In this document: positions 18,263 to 26,340 of the stretch, one piece after another | How the letters are laid out: every line of letters starts with the position of its first letter | How positions within the stretch are numbered: position 1 is the first letter of the stretch | From: Arcicella rigui | Lineage (GTDB): Bacteria; Bacteroidota; Bacteroidia; Cytophagales; Spirosomataceae | DNA length: 64,000 nt | NCBI RefSeq assembly: GCF_034929435.1 | Contig: NZ_JAYFUM010000005.1 | Location: 62,001-126,000, forward strand | Direction of reading: 5' to 3' | The notes under the pieces: generated by a model | Seen by the model: only the letters and a program-made list of their open reading frames with translations | Databases searched by the model: none | Told to the model about the DNA's origin: nothing | Position numbers and translations under genes: made by a program

Positions 18263-18720
18263 AATAAAACCGTAGGGCGAGTTTCCAACTCGGCCCTCTC
18301 AAAACTCATGGCATGACTCAACAATTATTTGTATCAATAAAACACACCCTCAGTCATGCCATGAGTCACAAAATACGAAACCTAATCCAACAAAACCGAG
18401 TCTTAACTCACAATTTCTGTATTTCATCTCCATTTATGTGAGTAAGAAGCCAGTTTTTCAGAGTACCAGCTCACAAAAACTGTATCAGCAGCCACAAATC
18501 CAGCCTTGTAAATCAACATTTCTGAATAGCGACTCGCTTTTTCTGTATTGGTACTCTGAAAAATTGAGTTGGAATGCGGTTTGTGTGAGTTAAGGCTCTG
18601 ATTTTATGCTATTACACCTATTTTATGTTTATATGGTATCAATTTAAAATTTAGTTTCCGTAAAAAAATTACGGCAATGATAATTGCTTTTATATCTTTG
18701 TACAAAACAAATGAAATATC
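18263..18720. repeat. Large palindromic element, copy 1 (about 18270-18600)
   Basis: There is no gene. The element opens with a gagtt-tcc-aactc hairpin, then a perfect 15-bp inverted repeat (actcatggcatgact 18304-18318, agtcatgccatgagt 18352-18366). A nested palindrome follows: outer arms gagtcttaactcaca (18398-18412) and tgtgagttaaggctc (18584-18598, 14/15), inner arms cagtttttcagagtacc (18451-18467) and ggtactctgaaaaattg (18550-18566, 16/17). A second copy lies at 20558-20870. The remaining 120 bp before the ATPase gene are AT-rich and must hold its promoter. Confidence 0.88.
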
Positions 18721-19836
18721 ATGTTGATAAAATTTTCAGTATCGAATTTTAAGAGCTTTAATAATGAGTTCATATTTGATTTACAAGATACAAACGGCTA
18801 CGAGTTTAATAAAACAAGCGTTAAAGACGGTATTGTAAACAATGCACTGATATATGGTCATAATGGTGTTGGAAAATCGAATTTAGGTCTTGCTCTTTTT
18901 GATATTATCGGACATTTAACCGATTCAAATACCAATGAATCAGAATATTATATCTACTTAAATGCACTTAGCAAGGCTGAAACCGCTAAGTTTAAATATG
19001 AATTTTTGATTGACTCAAATGTGGTTATTTATGAGTACCACAAAATCAATCGTAAAACAATTATCTACGAAAAATTTACAATTAACGGGAAAGAATTAGC
19101 TTATATTGATAGAAATATAAGCGATGAAGCCAGAGTAAGTTTACGTGGTACAGAAAACTTAAAGACAGCATTAGCCAACAAAGAATTATCGCTTTTAAAA
19201 TACATTAAAAATAATTCGGTGTTGGAAAAAAACATAGAAAACGAGACCTTTCTGCATTTTTTCCAGTTTATTGAGGGGATGCTTTTCTTTAGGTCGATAC
19301 AAGGAAATATGTTTTTGGGTGTAGAATCTGAAAAGATAGTATTGGCTGATGATATTATCAAAAAAGGGAATGTTTCTGATTTTGAAATATTCTTAAATAA
19401 AGCTGGTGTAGAGTGCAAGTTGTTGGTTGTCAAAGAATTTGATAAAGAGATTCTTTCTTTTGATTTTGAAGGAAAACCTATTCCTTTTTTTCAGATTGCT
19501 TCGCATGGAACAAAAGCTCTTACGCTTTTTTATTTTTGGTTACAACGACTGAGAGAAAAATCAAAAATTTCATTTCTATTTATTGATGAATTTGATGCTT
19601 TTTACCATCACGAGCTATCAACCCTCATTGTTGAGGAACTAAAAAAAACAGGCGTTCAGTTTGTGCTAACTACCCATAATACTTCTAATATTTCCAACGA
19701 TTTATTAAGACCTGATTGTTATTTCTTGATGTATAAACAATCCATAAAATCATTGGCGAGAAGTACTTCTAAAGAGTTGAGAGAAGCACATAATATTGAG
19801 AAAATGTATAAAGCAGGTTCATTCGATGTCAAATAA
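18721..19836 (+). CDS. AAA/ABC-type ATPase of a two-gene putative defence pair
   Basis: This 371-residue ATPase of the AAA_15/AAA_21 type (RecF/OLD/RloA-like) opens with FSVSNFKSF. Motifs: Walker A GHNGVGKS (46-53), an ABC-signature-like SHGTKA (261-266), Walker B FLFIDE (D289, E290) and the H-loop TTHN (317-320). Between them is a ~200-residue helical insertion. There is no transporter domain. The next gene overlaps it by 11 bp and encodes a TOPRIM-like partner. Family knowledge: such pairs (RloA/RloB, PARIS AriA/AriB, OLD class 2) are anti-phage systems in which the ATPase senses and holds the nuclease. The specific system name is not assigned here. Confidence 0.85.
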   Translation: MLIKFSVSNFKSFNNEFIFDLQDTNGYEFNKTSVKDGIVNNALIYGHNGVGKSNLGLALFDIIGHLTDSNTNESEYYIYLNALSKAETAKFKYEFLIDSNVVIYEYHKINRKTIIYEKFTINGKELAYIDRNISDEARVSLRGTENLKTALANKELSLLKYIKNNSVLEKNIENETFLHFFQFIEGMLFFRSIQGNMFLGVESEKIVLADDIIKKGNVSDFEIFLNKAGVECKLLVVKEFDKEILSFDFEGKPIPFFQIASHGTKALTLFYFWLQRLREKSKISFLFIDEFDAFYHHELSTLIVEELKKTGVQFVLTTHNTSNISNDLLRPDCYFLMYKQSIKSLARSTSKELREAHNIEKMYKAGSFDVK

Positions 19837-20563
19837 AATATTGTTTGTGTTTGAAGGGGAGAAAACCGAAAAGCAAATTACAGATAATCTCCAGAAATAT
19901 TTCGTTAGTGAAAACTCAATCATTCACTGTGCCTATTGTGCTGATGTCTATCAGCTTTACGAGCAAATCAACGAAGATGAAGATTTGGATACTTTTCAAC
20001 TCTTGAAAGAGCGAGGACAAAATGAAAAAGTACTCTCTGAATATAAAAGAAGCGATTTCGCCGAAATCTATTTATTCTTTGATTATGACGGACACGCAAC
20101 CTCGGCTGATGATGATAAAATTGAAAGAATATTAAGTTTTTTCAATGAAGAAACTTCTGTTGGTAAAATGTATATTAGTTACCCAATGGTAGAAGCTTTA
20201 AAGCATTGTTCAGATGAAATTGATTTTAGAAAATTAAAAGTAGAAGCCAAGAAAAATATTAGCTATAAACAGCTTGTAAACAGCGAGGCACATAAAACAC
20301 TAAAGCAAATAACAAAATATACCAAAGAAATTTGGATTCAATTAATTGACTTACACGTCGGGAAAATGAATTATATTTTCCGAAATAATTTTTCTATACC
20401 TTCCGAAATGATATTTCAAAATGCTATTTTTCAAAAACAAGTTGAAAAATATATTAAGATAGATTCAACGGTTGCGGTTTTAAGTGCCTTCCCAATTTTT
20501 CTATTTGATTACTATGGAAGTAAATACATTTCAAATTTGCTTTCAGATAGTAAAATTCCGTAG
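19826..20563 (+). CDS. TOPRIM-like putative nuclease partner of the ATPase
   Basis: This protein has 245 residues from ATG 19826; an upstream in-frame TTG at 19796 is rejected because the ATG sits at the usual overlap with the preceding stop. The N-terminus reads ILFVFEGEKTE, with the conserved TOPRIM Glu at residue 10. FFDYDGH gives the Asp-x-Asp pair (D86, D88), the catalytic metal triad of TOPRIM/OLD and RloB-like nucleases. The C-terminal 140 residues are helical and unassigned. The 11-bp overlap implies coupled translation with the ATPase and a complex of the two. RloB and DUF4435 (AriB) are the closest ideas, and a profile search would decide. Confidence 0.75.
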   Translation: MSNKILFVFEGEKTEKQITDNLQKYFVSENSIIHCAYCADVYQLYEQINEDEDLDTFQLLKERGQNEKVLSEYKRSDFAEIYLFFDYDGHATSADDDKIERILSFFNEETSVGKMYISYPMVEALKHCSDEIDFRKLKVEAKKNISYKQLVNSEAHKTLKQITKYTKEIWIQLIDLHVGKMNYIFRNNFSIPSEMIFQNAIFQKQVEKYIKIDSTVAVLSAFPIFLFDYYGSKYISNLLSDSKIP

Positions 20564-20870
20564 AGCAAGCTTCCAACTCGGCCCTCTCAAAACTCATGGC
20601 ATGAACAACAATTCTTCCTCAGTTATGCCATGAGTCACACAATACGAAACCTAATACAGCAAAACCGAGTCTTAACTCACAATTTCTGTATCGCATCTCC
20701 AATTCTGTGAGTAAGTATTCAGTTTTTCAGAGTAGCTACTCACAAAAACTGTATCAAGCAGATACAAATCCAGCCTTGTAAATCAACATTTCTGTATAGC
20801 GACTCGCTTTTTCTGTATTGATACTCGGAAAATGTGAGTTGGAATGCGGTTTGTGTGAGTTAAGGCTCTG
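20558..20870. repeat. Large palindromic element, copy 2
   Basis: This is a direct copy of 18270-18600 with the same nested arms (gagtcttaactcaca, cagtttttcagagta, atactcggaaaatg, tgtgagttaaggctc). It begins inside the last codons of the TOPRIM gene, whose stop TAG is part of the element. With copy 1 it brackets the ATPase/TOPRIM pair exactly. Confidence 0.88.
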
Positions 20871-21142
20871 AAATATTGCCTTAACCCAAATCCGAAATCA
20901 CAAATCCAAAATCCAACCTCCCTTCCGTCAGTGTGTCAGGCGTTCTTAGAACGCAACCGAGTCCGTTTACAAAAGGGCTAGTGCTATACAGAACATGCAA
21001 CATGGAAAATATAAAATGCGTTGCATTTTTGCAATGTAACATTGCTGTACACACTGACGTAGTGGAAAACACTACGCCAAGCGAGGGTTAAGACTCTGAA
21101 ATATTGCCTTAACCCAAATCCGAAATCACAAATCCAAAATCC
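20866..21142. repeat. 49-bp perfect direct repeats around a structured gene-free segment
   Basis: The block 20866-20914 recurs unchanged at 21094-21142. The 179 bp between them hold no gene but several stems: cgtcagtgtgt (20926-20936) with acacactgacg (21049-21059), the palindrome gcgttcttagaacgc (20940-20954), and cgtagtg-gaaaa-cactacg. At each copy a short stem (gttaaggc/gccttaac; gggttaag/cttaaccc) spans the boundary. It could be a small mobile element or a structured RNA. Confidence 0.75.
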
Positions 21143-21163
21143 CAAACCCCTTCCATTCTGATA

Positions 21164-21193
21164 AAAACCCTTCCAAAATGGAAGGGTTTTTTT
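21164..21193. terminator. Bidirectional stem-loop terminator
   Basis: aacccttcca pairs with tggaagggtt around a short A loop. It is flanked by an A-run on the left and a T-run on the right, and separates the accessory patch from the kdp locus. Confidence 0.8.
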
Positions 21194-21307
21194 ATTGTCC
21201 CAAAATAAGCTCGAATCTCTATTCTATTGATTTTCAATAAGTAACATTCGTTTCTTTTTTCTTGGCTTATATTTTGGCATAAGGTCATCGAACAAATAAT
21301 TAAAACG

Positions 21308-21391
21308 ATGATAACAATCCTTCTTTTACTCGCTGGGCTTTTGTGCTTTGCTTTCTTTTTTAAAGCCATTGATTTTTTTGAAAACATTTAA
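21308..21391 (+). CDS. 27-residue single-helix micro-ORF ahead of kdpF
   Basis: This short ORF encodes one membrane helix (ITILLLLAGLLCFAFFFKA) and ends in an amphipathic I-D-F-F-E-N-I tail. It lies 32 bp ahead of kdpF and resembles it in size and topology. Its position, start codon and hydrophobic pattern suggest a translated accessory peptide of the Kdp complex, or a decayed second kdpF. I cannot name it, and non-coding origin is not excluded. Confidence 0.5.
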   Translation: MITILLLLAGLLCFAFFFKAIDFFENI

Positions 21392-21423
21392 CCTTCAACG
21401 AATCGAATGATTCTTTTATAACC

Positions 21424-21504
21424 ATGATGACAGCCCTCTTTGCTCTATCTATTGCCGTGTTTGGCTACTTGTGTTATGTTTTGTTAAAACCTGAAAAATT
21501 CTAA
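21424..21504 (+). CDS. kdpF: KdpF-like small subunit of the K+-transporting ATPase
   Basis: A 26-residue ORF of one hydrophobic helix followed by LLKPEKF, the characteristic KdpF ending. Its stop is 3 bp before the kdpA start. KdpF is a peripheral lipid-like peptide that stabilises KdpABC in the inner membrane. A second ATG directly follows the first (MM), so the exact start is ambiguous by one codon. Confidence 0.85.
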   Translation: MMTALFALSIAVFGYLCYVLLKPEKF

Positions 21505-21507
21505 AAA

Positions 21508-23202
21508 ATGAATACTGAAATTTTAGGAGTAATCCTCACGTTTATCCTCACCGTCGTTTGTGCTATTCCGTTGGGGAAATATATCGCCAAAGTTTTCGGT
21601 GGAGAAGCTACTTTTCTGGATGCCGTTTTTAATCCTATCGAAAAACTTTTCTTCCAAATTTCGGGCATCAATCCCAAACAGGAAATGACTTGGAAGCAAC
21701 ATCTTACGGCTCTGCTAACCATCAATTTACTCTGGTTCTTCTGGGCAATGTTTATTTTGATGAACCAAGGCTGGTTGCCGTGGAATCCAGACGCAAACCC
21801 TTCGATGTCGGCAGATTTGGCTTTTAATACTGCCATTTCCTTTTTATCGAATACCAATTTACAACATTACTCTGGCGAAAGTGGCATGTCGTACTTAGGA
21901 CAAATCGCTTGTTTGACTTTATTTCAATTTATCTCCGCAGGAGCAGGAATGGCAGTTTGTGCGATGGTTTTTAATGCCATGAAAGAACGTACTACCGACA
22001 AATTAGGCAACTTTTACAATTACTTTTTGAAATCTTGTACTCGCATTTTATTGCCACTTTCATTAGTCGTTGCTTTGATTACTCTTTTCAACGGAACGCC
22101 TATGAATGTAGAAGGAAAAGCTTCTTTTGTTTCAATGCAAGGCGATACTGTACAGGTTTCTCGTGGCCCAGCCGCTGCGATGATTGGCATTAAACAAATC
22201 GGGACAAATGGCGGTGGTTACTTTGGCGTAAACTCTGCTCACCCACTCGAAAATCCCAATTACCTAACCAATATTGTAGAAGTAGGCAGTATTTTATTGA
22301 TTCCGATAGCGATGGTTTTTGCTTTGGGCTATTATCTGAAACGTAAAAAATTAGCCTACACCATTTTTGGTGTAATGACGTTAGGATTCCTTTTGTTCTT
22401 GATACCTTCTATTTATTTAGAAATGAATGGCAATACCGCCATTGAGCGTATGGGAATTACCCAACAGCTTGGTAGCATGGAAGGCAAAGAAGTACGTTTT
22501 GGTTCTGCCGCTTCTGCCTACTGGGGTATATCCACTACGGTTACTTCAAATGGTTCTGTCAACGCCATGCACGATAGCTTTACGCCACTGACGGGAATGT
22601 TTACGCTCTTGGGTATGATGATTAACGCTTTGTATGGCGGAGTTGGCGTTGGTTTTCTTAATTTCTATGTTTTTATCATCATAGCCGTATTTATTTCTGG
22701 CTTGATGGTAGGGCGTACTCCTGAATTTTTAGGTAAAAAAATCGAAGCAAGAGAAATGAAAATCGCTACGATTATCGCTCTACTGCATCCGCTGATGATT
22801 CTGGGAGCTACGGCTTTATCGTCTTTCATTTTTGTAAAAAATCCAGAGATTGGTTGGTTGAATAATCCTTCTTTTCACGGATTTTCAGAAATGTTGTATG
22901 AATATACTTCTTCAGCAGCCAACAACGGTTCGGGCTTTGAAGGCTTGGGTGACAATACGCTTTGGTGGAATATTAGTTGCGGTATCGTGATGGTACTGAG
23001 TAGATTTTTACCCATCATCGGGCCAGTAGCCATTGCAGGAATTTTAGCCAATAAAAAATACATTCCCGAAAGTGCAGGTACTTTAAAAACCGACACAGGT
23101 ACTTTTGGTTTGATGGTCTTTGCCGTAATTTTTATCGTAGCAGCCCTGTCATTCTTCCCAGCACTGACATTGGGGCCGATTGCAGAATTTTTTAGCTTAT
23201 AG
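21508..23202 (+). CDS. kdpA: K+-transporting ATPase, potassium-binding subunit KdpA
   Basis: This 564-residue subunit has ten or more membrane helices and forms the selective K+ channel-like part of the high-affinity KdpFABC pump. It shows the family filter loops, including TNGGGYFGVNSAHP (~231-244), and NNGSGFEG in a later repeat. The N-terminal start (MNTEILGVILTFILTVVCAIPLGKYIAKVF) matches the usual first helix. The length is normal. It directly follows kdpF. The 164-bp gap to kdpB carries a heptad array, so the operon is not tightly packed. Confidence 0.97.
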   Translation: MNTEILGVILTFILTVVCAIPLGKYIAKVFGGEATFLDAVFNPIEKLFFQISGINPKQEMTWKQHLTALLTINLLWFFWAMFILMNQGWLPWNPDANPSMSADLAFNTAISFLSNTNLQHYSGESGMSYLGQIACLTLFQFISAGAGMAVCAMVFNAMKERTTDKLGNFYNYFLKSCTRILLPLSLVVALITLFNGTPMNVEGKASFVSMQGDTVQVSRGPAAAMIGIKQIGTNGGGYFGVNSAHPLENPNYLTNIVEVGSILLIPIAMVFALGYYLKRKKLAYTIFGVMTLGFLLFLIPSIYLEMNGNTAIERMGITQQLGSMEGKEVRFGSAASAYWGISTTVTSNGSVNAMHDSFTPLTGMFTLLGMMINALYGGVGVGFLNFYVFIIIAVFISGLMVGRTPEFLGKKIEAREMKIATIIALLHPLMILGATALSSFIFVKNPEIGWLNNPSFHGFSEMLYEYTSSAANNGSGFEGLGDNTLWWNISCGIVMVLSRFLPIIGPVAIAGILANKKYIPESAGTLKTDTGTFGLMVFAVIFIVAALSFFPALTLGPIAEFFSL

Positions 23203-23204
23203 CT

Positions 23205-23365
23205 GTAAGCTTTGAGCTACGAGCTGTGAGTAGTGAGATTTTTAGAAATAAACACTCAAAGTCCAAAGCTCAAAGCTCATAACTCACAGCTCAAAGCTTA
23301 CATCTCATTTCTCATATCAAAACTCAAAGCTGATAGCTCAATGCTCACAGCTTAAAGCTTACTCT
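23205..23365. repeat. Heptad array, gagcttt/agctcaa family, inverted arms
   Basis: The left arm (about 23206-23240: agctgtaagctttgagctacgagctgtg) pairs in words with the right arm (about 23255-23365: aaagctcaaagctcataactcacagctc) inside the kdpA-kdpB gap. Confidence 0.85.
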
Positions 23366-23366
23366 C

Positions 23367-25412
23367 ATGAAAACCCAACCAACTTCGCTTTTCCAAGCGG
23401 ATTTAGTGAAAGAAGCCTTCGCTGCTTCATTTGTAAAACTAAATCCAAAAATAATGTTCCGAAACCCAGTGATGTTCACGGTTGAATTAGGAACGCTTGT
23501 GATGTTATTCGTTACGATTTATAGCATCAATCATACAGACCAAGGTTCATTTACTTATAATCTAACGGTTTTAATCATCTTATTTTTCACGCTATTGTTT
23601 GCCAATTTTGCCGAAGCCATCGCCGAAGCACGAGGCAAAGCTCAAGCAGATTCTTTGCGTAAAACTCGTGAAGAAACACCTGCAAAGCTTATCAAACAAG
23701 TAGGTGAAATGTATTTAAACGAAATTCAAATCGTCAATTCCGCCCAACTCCGTAAAGGTGATGTATTTGTCTGCGAAGCAGGTGACACAATCCCTACTGA
23801 TGGCGAAATTATCGAAGGTTTAGCAACCATTGATGAATCTGCGATTACGGGCGAATCTGCTCCAGTCATTCGTGAGTCGGGTGGCGATAAATCTTCGGTA
23901 ACGGGTGGTACAAAAGTACTTTCTGATAAAATCAAAGTAGTTGTTACGACCGAACCCGGCGAGAGCTTTTTGGATAAAATGATTGCTTTAGTAGAAGGTG
24001 CTTCTCGCCAAAAAACACCGAATGAAATTGCTCTTACGATACTCTTGGCAGGTTTTACTTTAATTTTTATCATTGTTTGCGTAGCCCTAAAACCTTTTGC
24101 AGATTACGCCAATACGCCGATTACGATTGCCGCTTTTATCTCACTTTTTGTCTGCTTGATTCCTACCACAATTGGCGGTTTATTATCTGCAATCGGTATT
24201 GCTGGAATGGACAGAGCTTTGCGTGCTAACGTAATTACAAAATCAGGGAAAGCCGTAGAAACGGCAGGCGATATAGATGTGTTGTTGTTGGATAAAACGG
24301 GAACAATTACGATTGGAAACCGAAAAGCAACCAATTTTTACGCAGCCAATGGCACTGATAACAAGACTTTTATGAATGCCGTAGTATTAAGTTCATTAGC
24401 AGATGATACGCCCGAAGGAAAGTCTATTATTGAGTTGGCAGGTAGTCACGGATTGAAGATTCCAGTACTACAAAATGATGTTGAACTGATAAAATTCACC
24501 GCAGAAACTCGTTCGTCGGGTGTGAATTTAGCGAATGGTATTCGTATTCGTAAAGGTGCTTTTGATTCTATGAAAAATCTTGCAGAAAGTGCAGGCAATT
24601 CTTTCCCAACCGAAATTGCTGACAAAGTAAAATTTATTGCCAGTAATGGCGGTACGCCTTTGGTCGTAACTCAAAATGAAAAAGTATTGGGCGTTATCGA
24701 ATTGCAAGATATTATTAAAGTAGGTATTCAAGAACGTTTTGAACGTTTGAGAAAAATGGGCATTAAAACGGTAATGGTAACGGGTGATAATCCTCTGACA
24801 GCCAAGTATATTGCCGAAAAAGCAGGCGTAGATGATTTTATCGCTGAAGCAAAACCAGAAGATAAAATGAACTATATCAAAGCCGAACAAGCCAGTGGAA
24901 AATTGGTAGCGATGATGGGCGACGGTACAAACGATGCACCAGCTTTGGCTCAGTCCGATGTAGGCGTAGCCATGAATTCTGGAACGGTGGCTGCCAAAGA
25001 AGCGGGAAATATGGTGGATTTGGATAATGACCCAACAAAATTGATTGAGATTGTAGAAATCGGTAAACAATTATTGATGACTCGTGGTACGCTTACTACT
25101 TTTTCTATCGCCAACGACGTAGCCAAGTACTTTGCCATTGTGCCAGCTTTGTTTATTGCCAGTATTCCAAGTTTGCAAGGCTTGAATATTATGCACTTAC
25201 ATTCGCCCGAAAGTGCTATTTTATCGGCTGTGATTTTCAATGCCCTTATCATTCCTGCTTTGATTCCTTTGGCTTTGCGTGGTGTTGACTATAAGCCTAT
25301 CGGAGCGAGTGCTTTGTTAAGAAGAAACTTATTGATTTACGGACTCGGCGGTGTGATTATTCCTTTTATCGGTATCAAAGTACTTGATTTGGCGGTGGGA
25401 ATGTTTTTCTAA
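23367..25412 (+). CDS. kdpB: K+-transporting ATPase, ATP-binding subunit KdpB
   Basis: This 681-residue P-type ATPase couples ATP hydrolysis to K+ uptake through KdpA. Visible landmarks: TGES in the actuator domain (~150-160), the phosphorylation motif DKTGTIT (~308), KGAF-like nucleotide-binding residues, and GDGTNDAPAL in the hinge (~515). Membrane helices lie at ~35-80, ~215-270 and ~575-680. All catalytic motifs are intact and the length is normal. It follows kdpA in the same orientation. Confidence 0.97.
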   Translation: MKTQPTSLFQADLVKEAFAASFVKLNPKIMFRNPVMFTVELGTLVMLFVTIYSINHTDQGSFTYNLTVLIILFFTLLFANFAEAIAEARGKAQADSLRKTREETPAKLIKQVGEMYLNEIQIVNSAQLRKGDVFVCEAGDTIPTDGEIIEGLATIDESAITGESAPVIRESGGDKSSVTGGTKVLSDKIKVVVTTEPGESFLDKMIALVEGASRQKTPNEIALTILLAGFTLIFIIVCVALKPFADYANTPITIAAFISLFVCLIPTTIGGLLSAIGIAGMDRALRANVITKSGKAVETAGDIDVLLLDKTGTITIGNRKATNFYAANGTDNKTFMNAVVLSSLADDTPEGKSIIELAGSHGLKIPVLQNDVELIKFTAETRSSGVNLANGIRIRKGAFDSMKNLAESAGNSFPTEIADKVKFIASNGGTPLVVTQNEKVLGVIELQDIIKVGIQERFERLRKMGIKTVMVTGDNPLTAKYIAEKAGVDDFIAEAKPEDKMNYIKAEQASGKLVAMMGDGTNDAPALAQSDVGVAMNSGTVAAKEAGNMVDLDNDPTKLIEIVEIGKQLLMTRGTLTTFSIANDVAKYFAIVPALFIASIPSLQGLNIMHLHSPESAILSAVIFNALIIPALIPLALRGVDYKPIGASALLRRNLLIYGLGGVIIPFIGIKVLDLAVGMFF

Positions 25413-25552
25413 ATCGGTTATCGGTTATCGGTTATCGGTTATCAAGGAGTTCTTTTGAGCTAAAAAGTTCCCAAATTAAGAAAGTTTATTAAAGTAATAT
25501 ACGGTTAACTATTAACAGATAACAATTAACGGTTAACCGATAACAGACAAGA
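25413..25552. repeat. Tandem atcggtt heptamers with an inverted partner
   Basis: Four perfect copies of atcggtt (25413-25440) follow the kdpB stop. The partner words (aacggttaaccgataac) lie about 100 bp on, just before kdpC. This is the cleanest example of the 7-bp period. Confidence 0.85.
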
Positions 25553-25554
25553 AG

Positions 25555-26121
25555 ATGAAAACTCAATTTTTTCCAGCACTTAAACTCACTTTGTTGTGTG
25601 TATTGCTATTTGCTTTTGTGTATCCTTTAATTGTGTTGGGTTTTGCTCAACTTGCTCCTGATAAAGGAAAAGTTACTTTTGTGAAATACAAAGGTAGAGT
25701 TGTTGGAGCAGCCAATATTGGTCAGAAATTCGATCAAGATCAGTATTTTAATGGTCGTCCTTCGGCGGTGAATTATAATGCTGCTGGTTCTGGTGGTTCA
25801 AACAAAGGAACTACCAATCCTGACTATTTAGCACAAGTACAAGCTCGTATTGATACTTTTTTAGTACATAATCCAACAGTACCCAAAGCAGAAATTCCTT
25901 CTGAATTAGTAACGGCTTCTGGCAGTGGACTCGACCCACACATTTCGCCAAAAGCTGCTTTGGTACAAGTTGACAGAATTGCTAAAATCAGACATTTATC
26001 GAAAGAAAAATTAATCGATTTAGTGAATGCCCAAACCGAAAAACAACTTTTAGGCTTGTTCGGAACAGAAAAAGTAAATGTGTTGAAATTGAATATTGCT
26101 TTGGAAGCTGTGAATAATTGA
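25555..26121 (+). CDS. kdpC: K+-transporting ATPase, subunit KdpC
   Basis: This 188-residue subunit has one N-terminal membrane helix (~8-30) and a periplasmic domain with the family landmarks: FNGRPSAVNYN, AAGSGGSN, and SGLDPHISPKAA (~122-133). KdpC stabilises the KdpAB complex and raises its affinity for K+. The length is normal, and it is third in the kdpFABC order. Confidence 0.96.
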   Translation: MKTQFFPALKLTLLCVLLFAFVYPLIVLGFAQLAPDKGKVTFVKYKGRVVGAANIGQKFDQDQYFNGRPSAVNYNAAGSGGSNKGTTNPDYLAQVQARIDTFLVHNPTVPKAEIPSELVTASGSGLDPHISPKAALVQVDRIAKIRHLSKEKLIDLVNAQTEKQLLGLFGTEKVNVLKLNIALEAVNN

Positions 26122-26133
26122 GTGAACTCACTA

Positions 26134-26229
26134 AAGACCTCACCCCCAACCCCTCTCCTGTTGAGAGGGGAGCTTTGGGAACTAAAAAAGCCCCCTCTTT
26201 GCAGGAGAGGGGGTTGGGGGTGAGGTCTT
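26134..26229. repeat. GC-rich long palindrome (ctcacccccaacccctctcc type)
   Basis: aagacctcacccccaacccc (from 26134) pairs with the ggggttgggggtgaggtctt arm ending at 26229. A second inner pair (cctctcctgttgagaggg; ccctctttgcaggaga) also forms. It is strongly C-rich/G-rich against an AT-rich background. Palindromes with these words are known as dispersed intergenic repeats in several phyla. It may terminate transcription after kdpC. Confidence 0.85.
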
Positions 26230-26340
26230 TTCCTAAAGAACATTTGGTTGTTACATCCTTTTTGTACAGCCTCGCTTGAGTCTCAACTCTAAACCTATAA
26301 AACTATGAGATAAAACAATTCACAAAAACAATCTCATATC

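Noticed and set aside
18398..18598. Perfect attC site
   Set aside because: The outer arms are one base longer than the RYYYAAC/GTTRRRY core and no integrase is in the window; kept only as an analogy in the findings.
20881..21387. Two minus-strand ORFs of 63 and 92 residues
   Set aside because: They overlap direct repeats and the terminator and have no recognisable domain.
24528..25070. 180-residue minus-strand ORF inside kdpB
   Set aside because: It is a reverse-frame shadow of a fully motif-bearing kdpB; composition and aromatic runs look like an antisense artefact.
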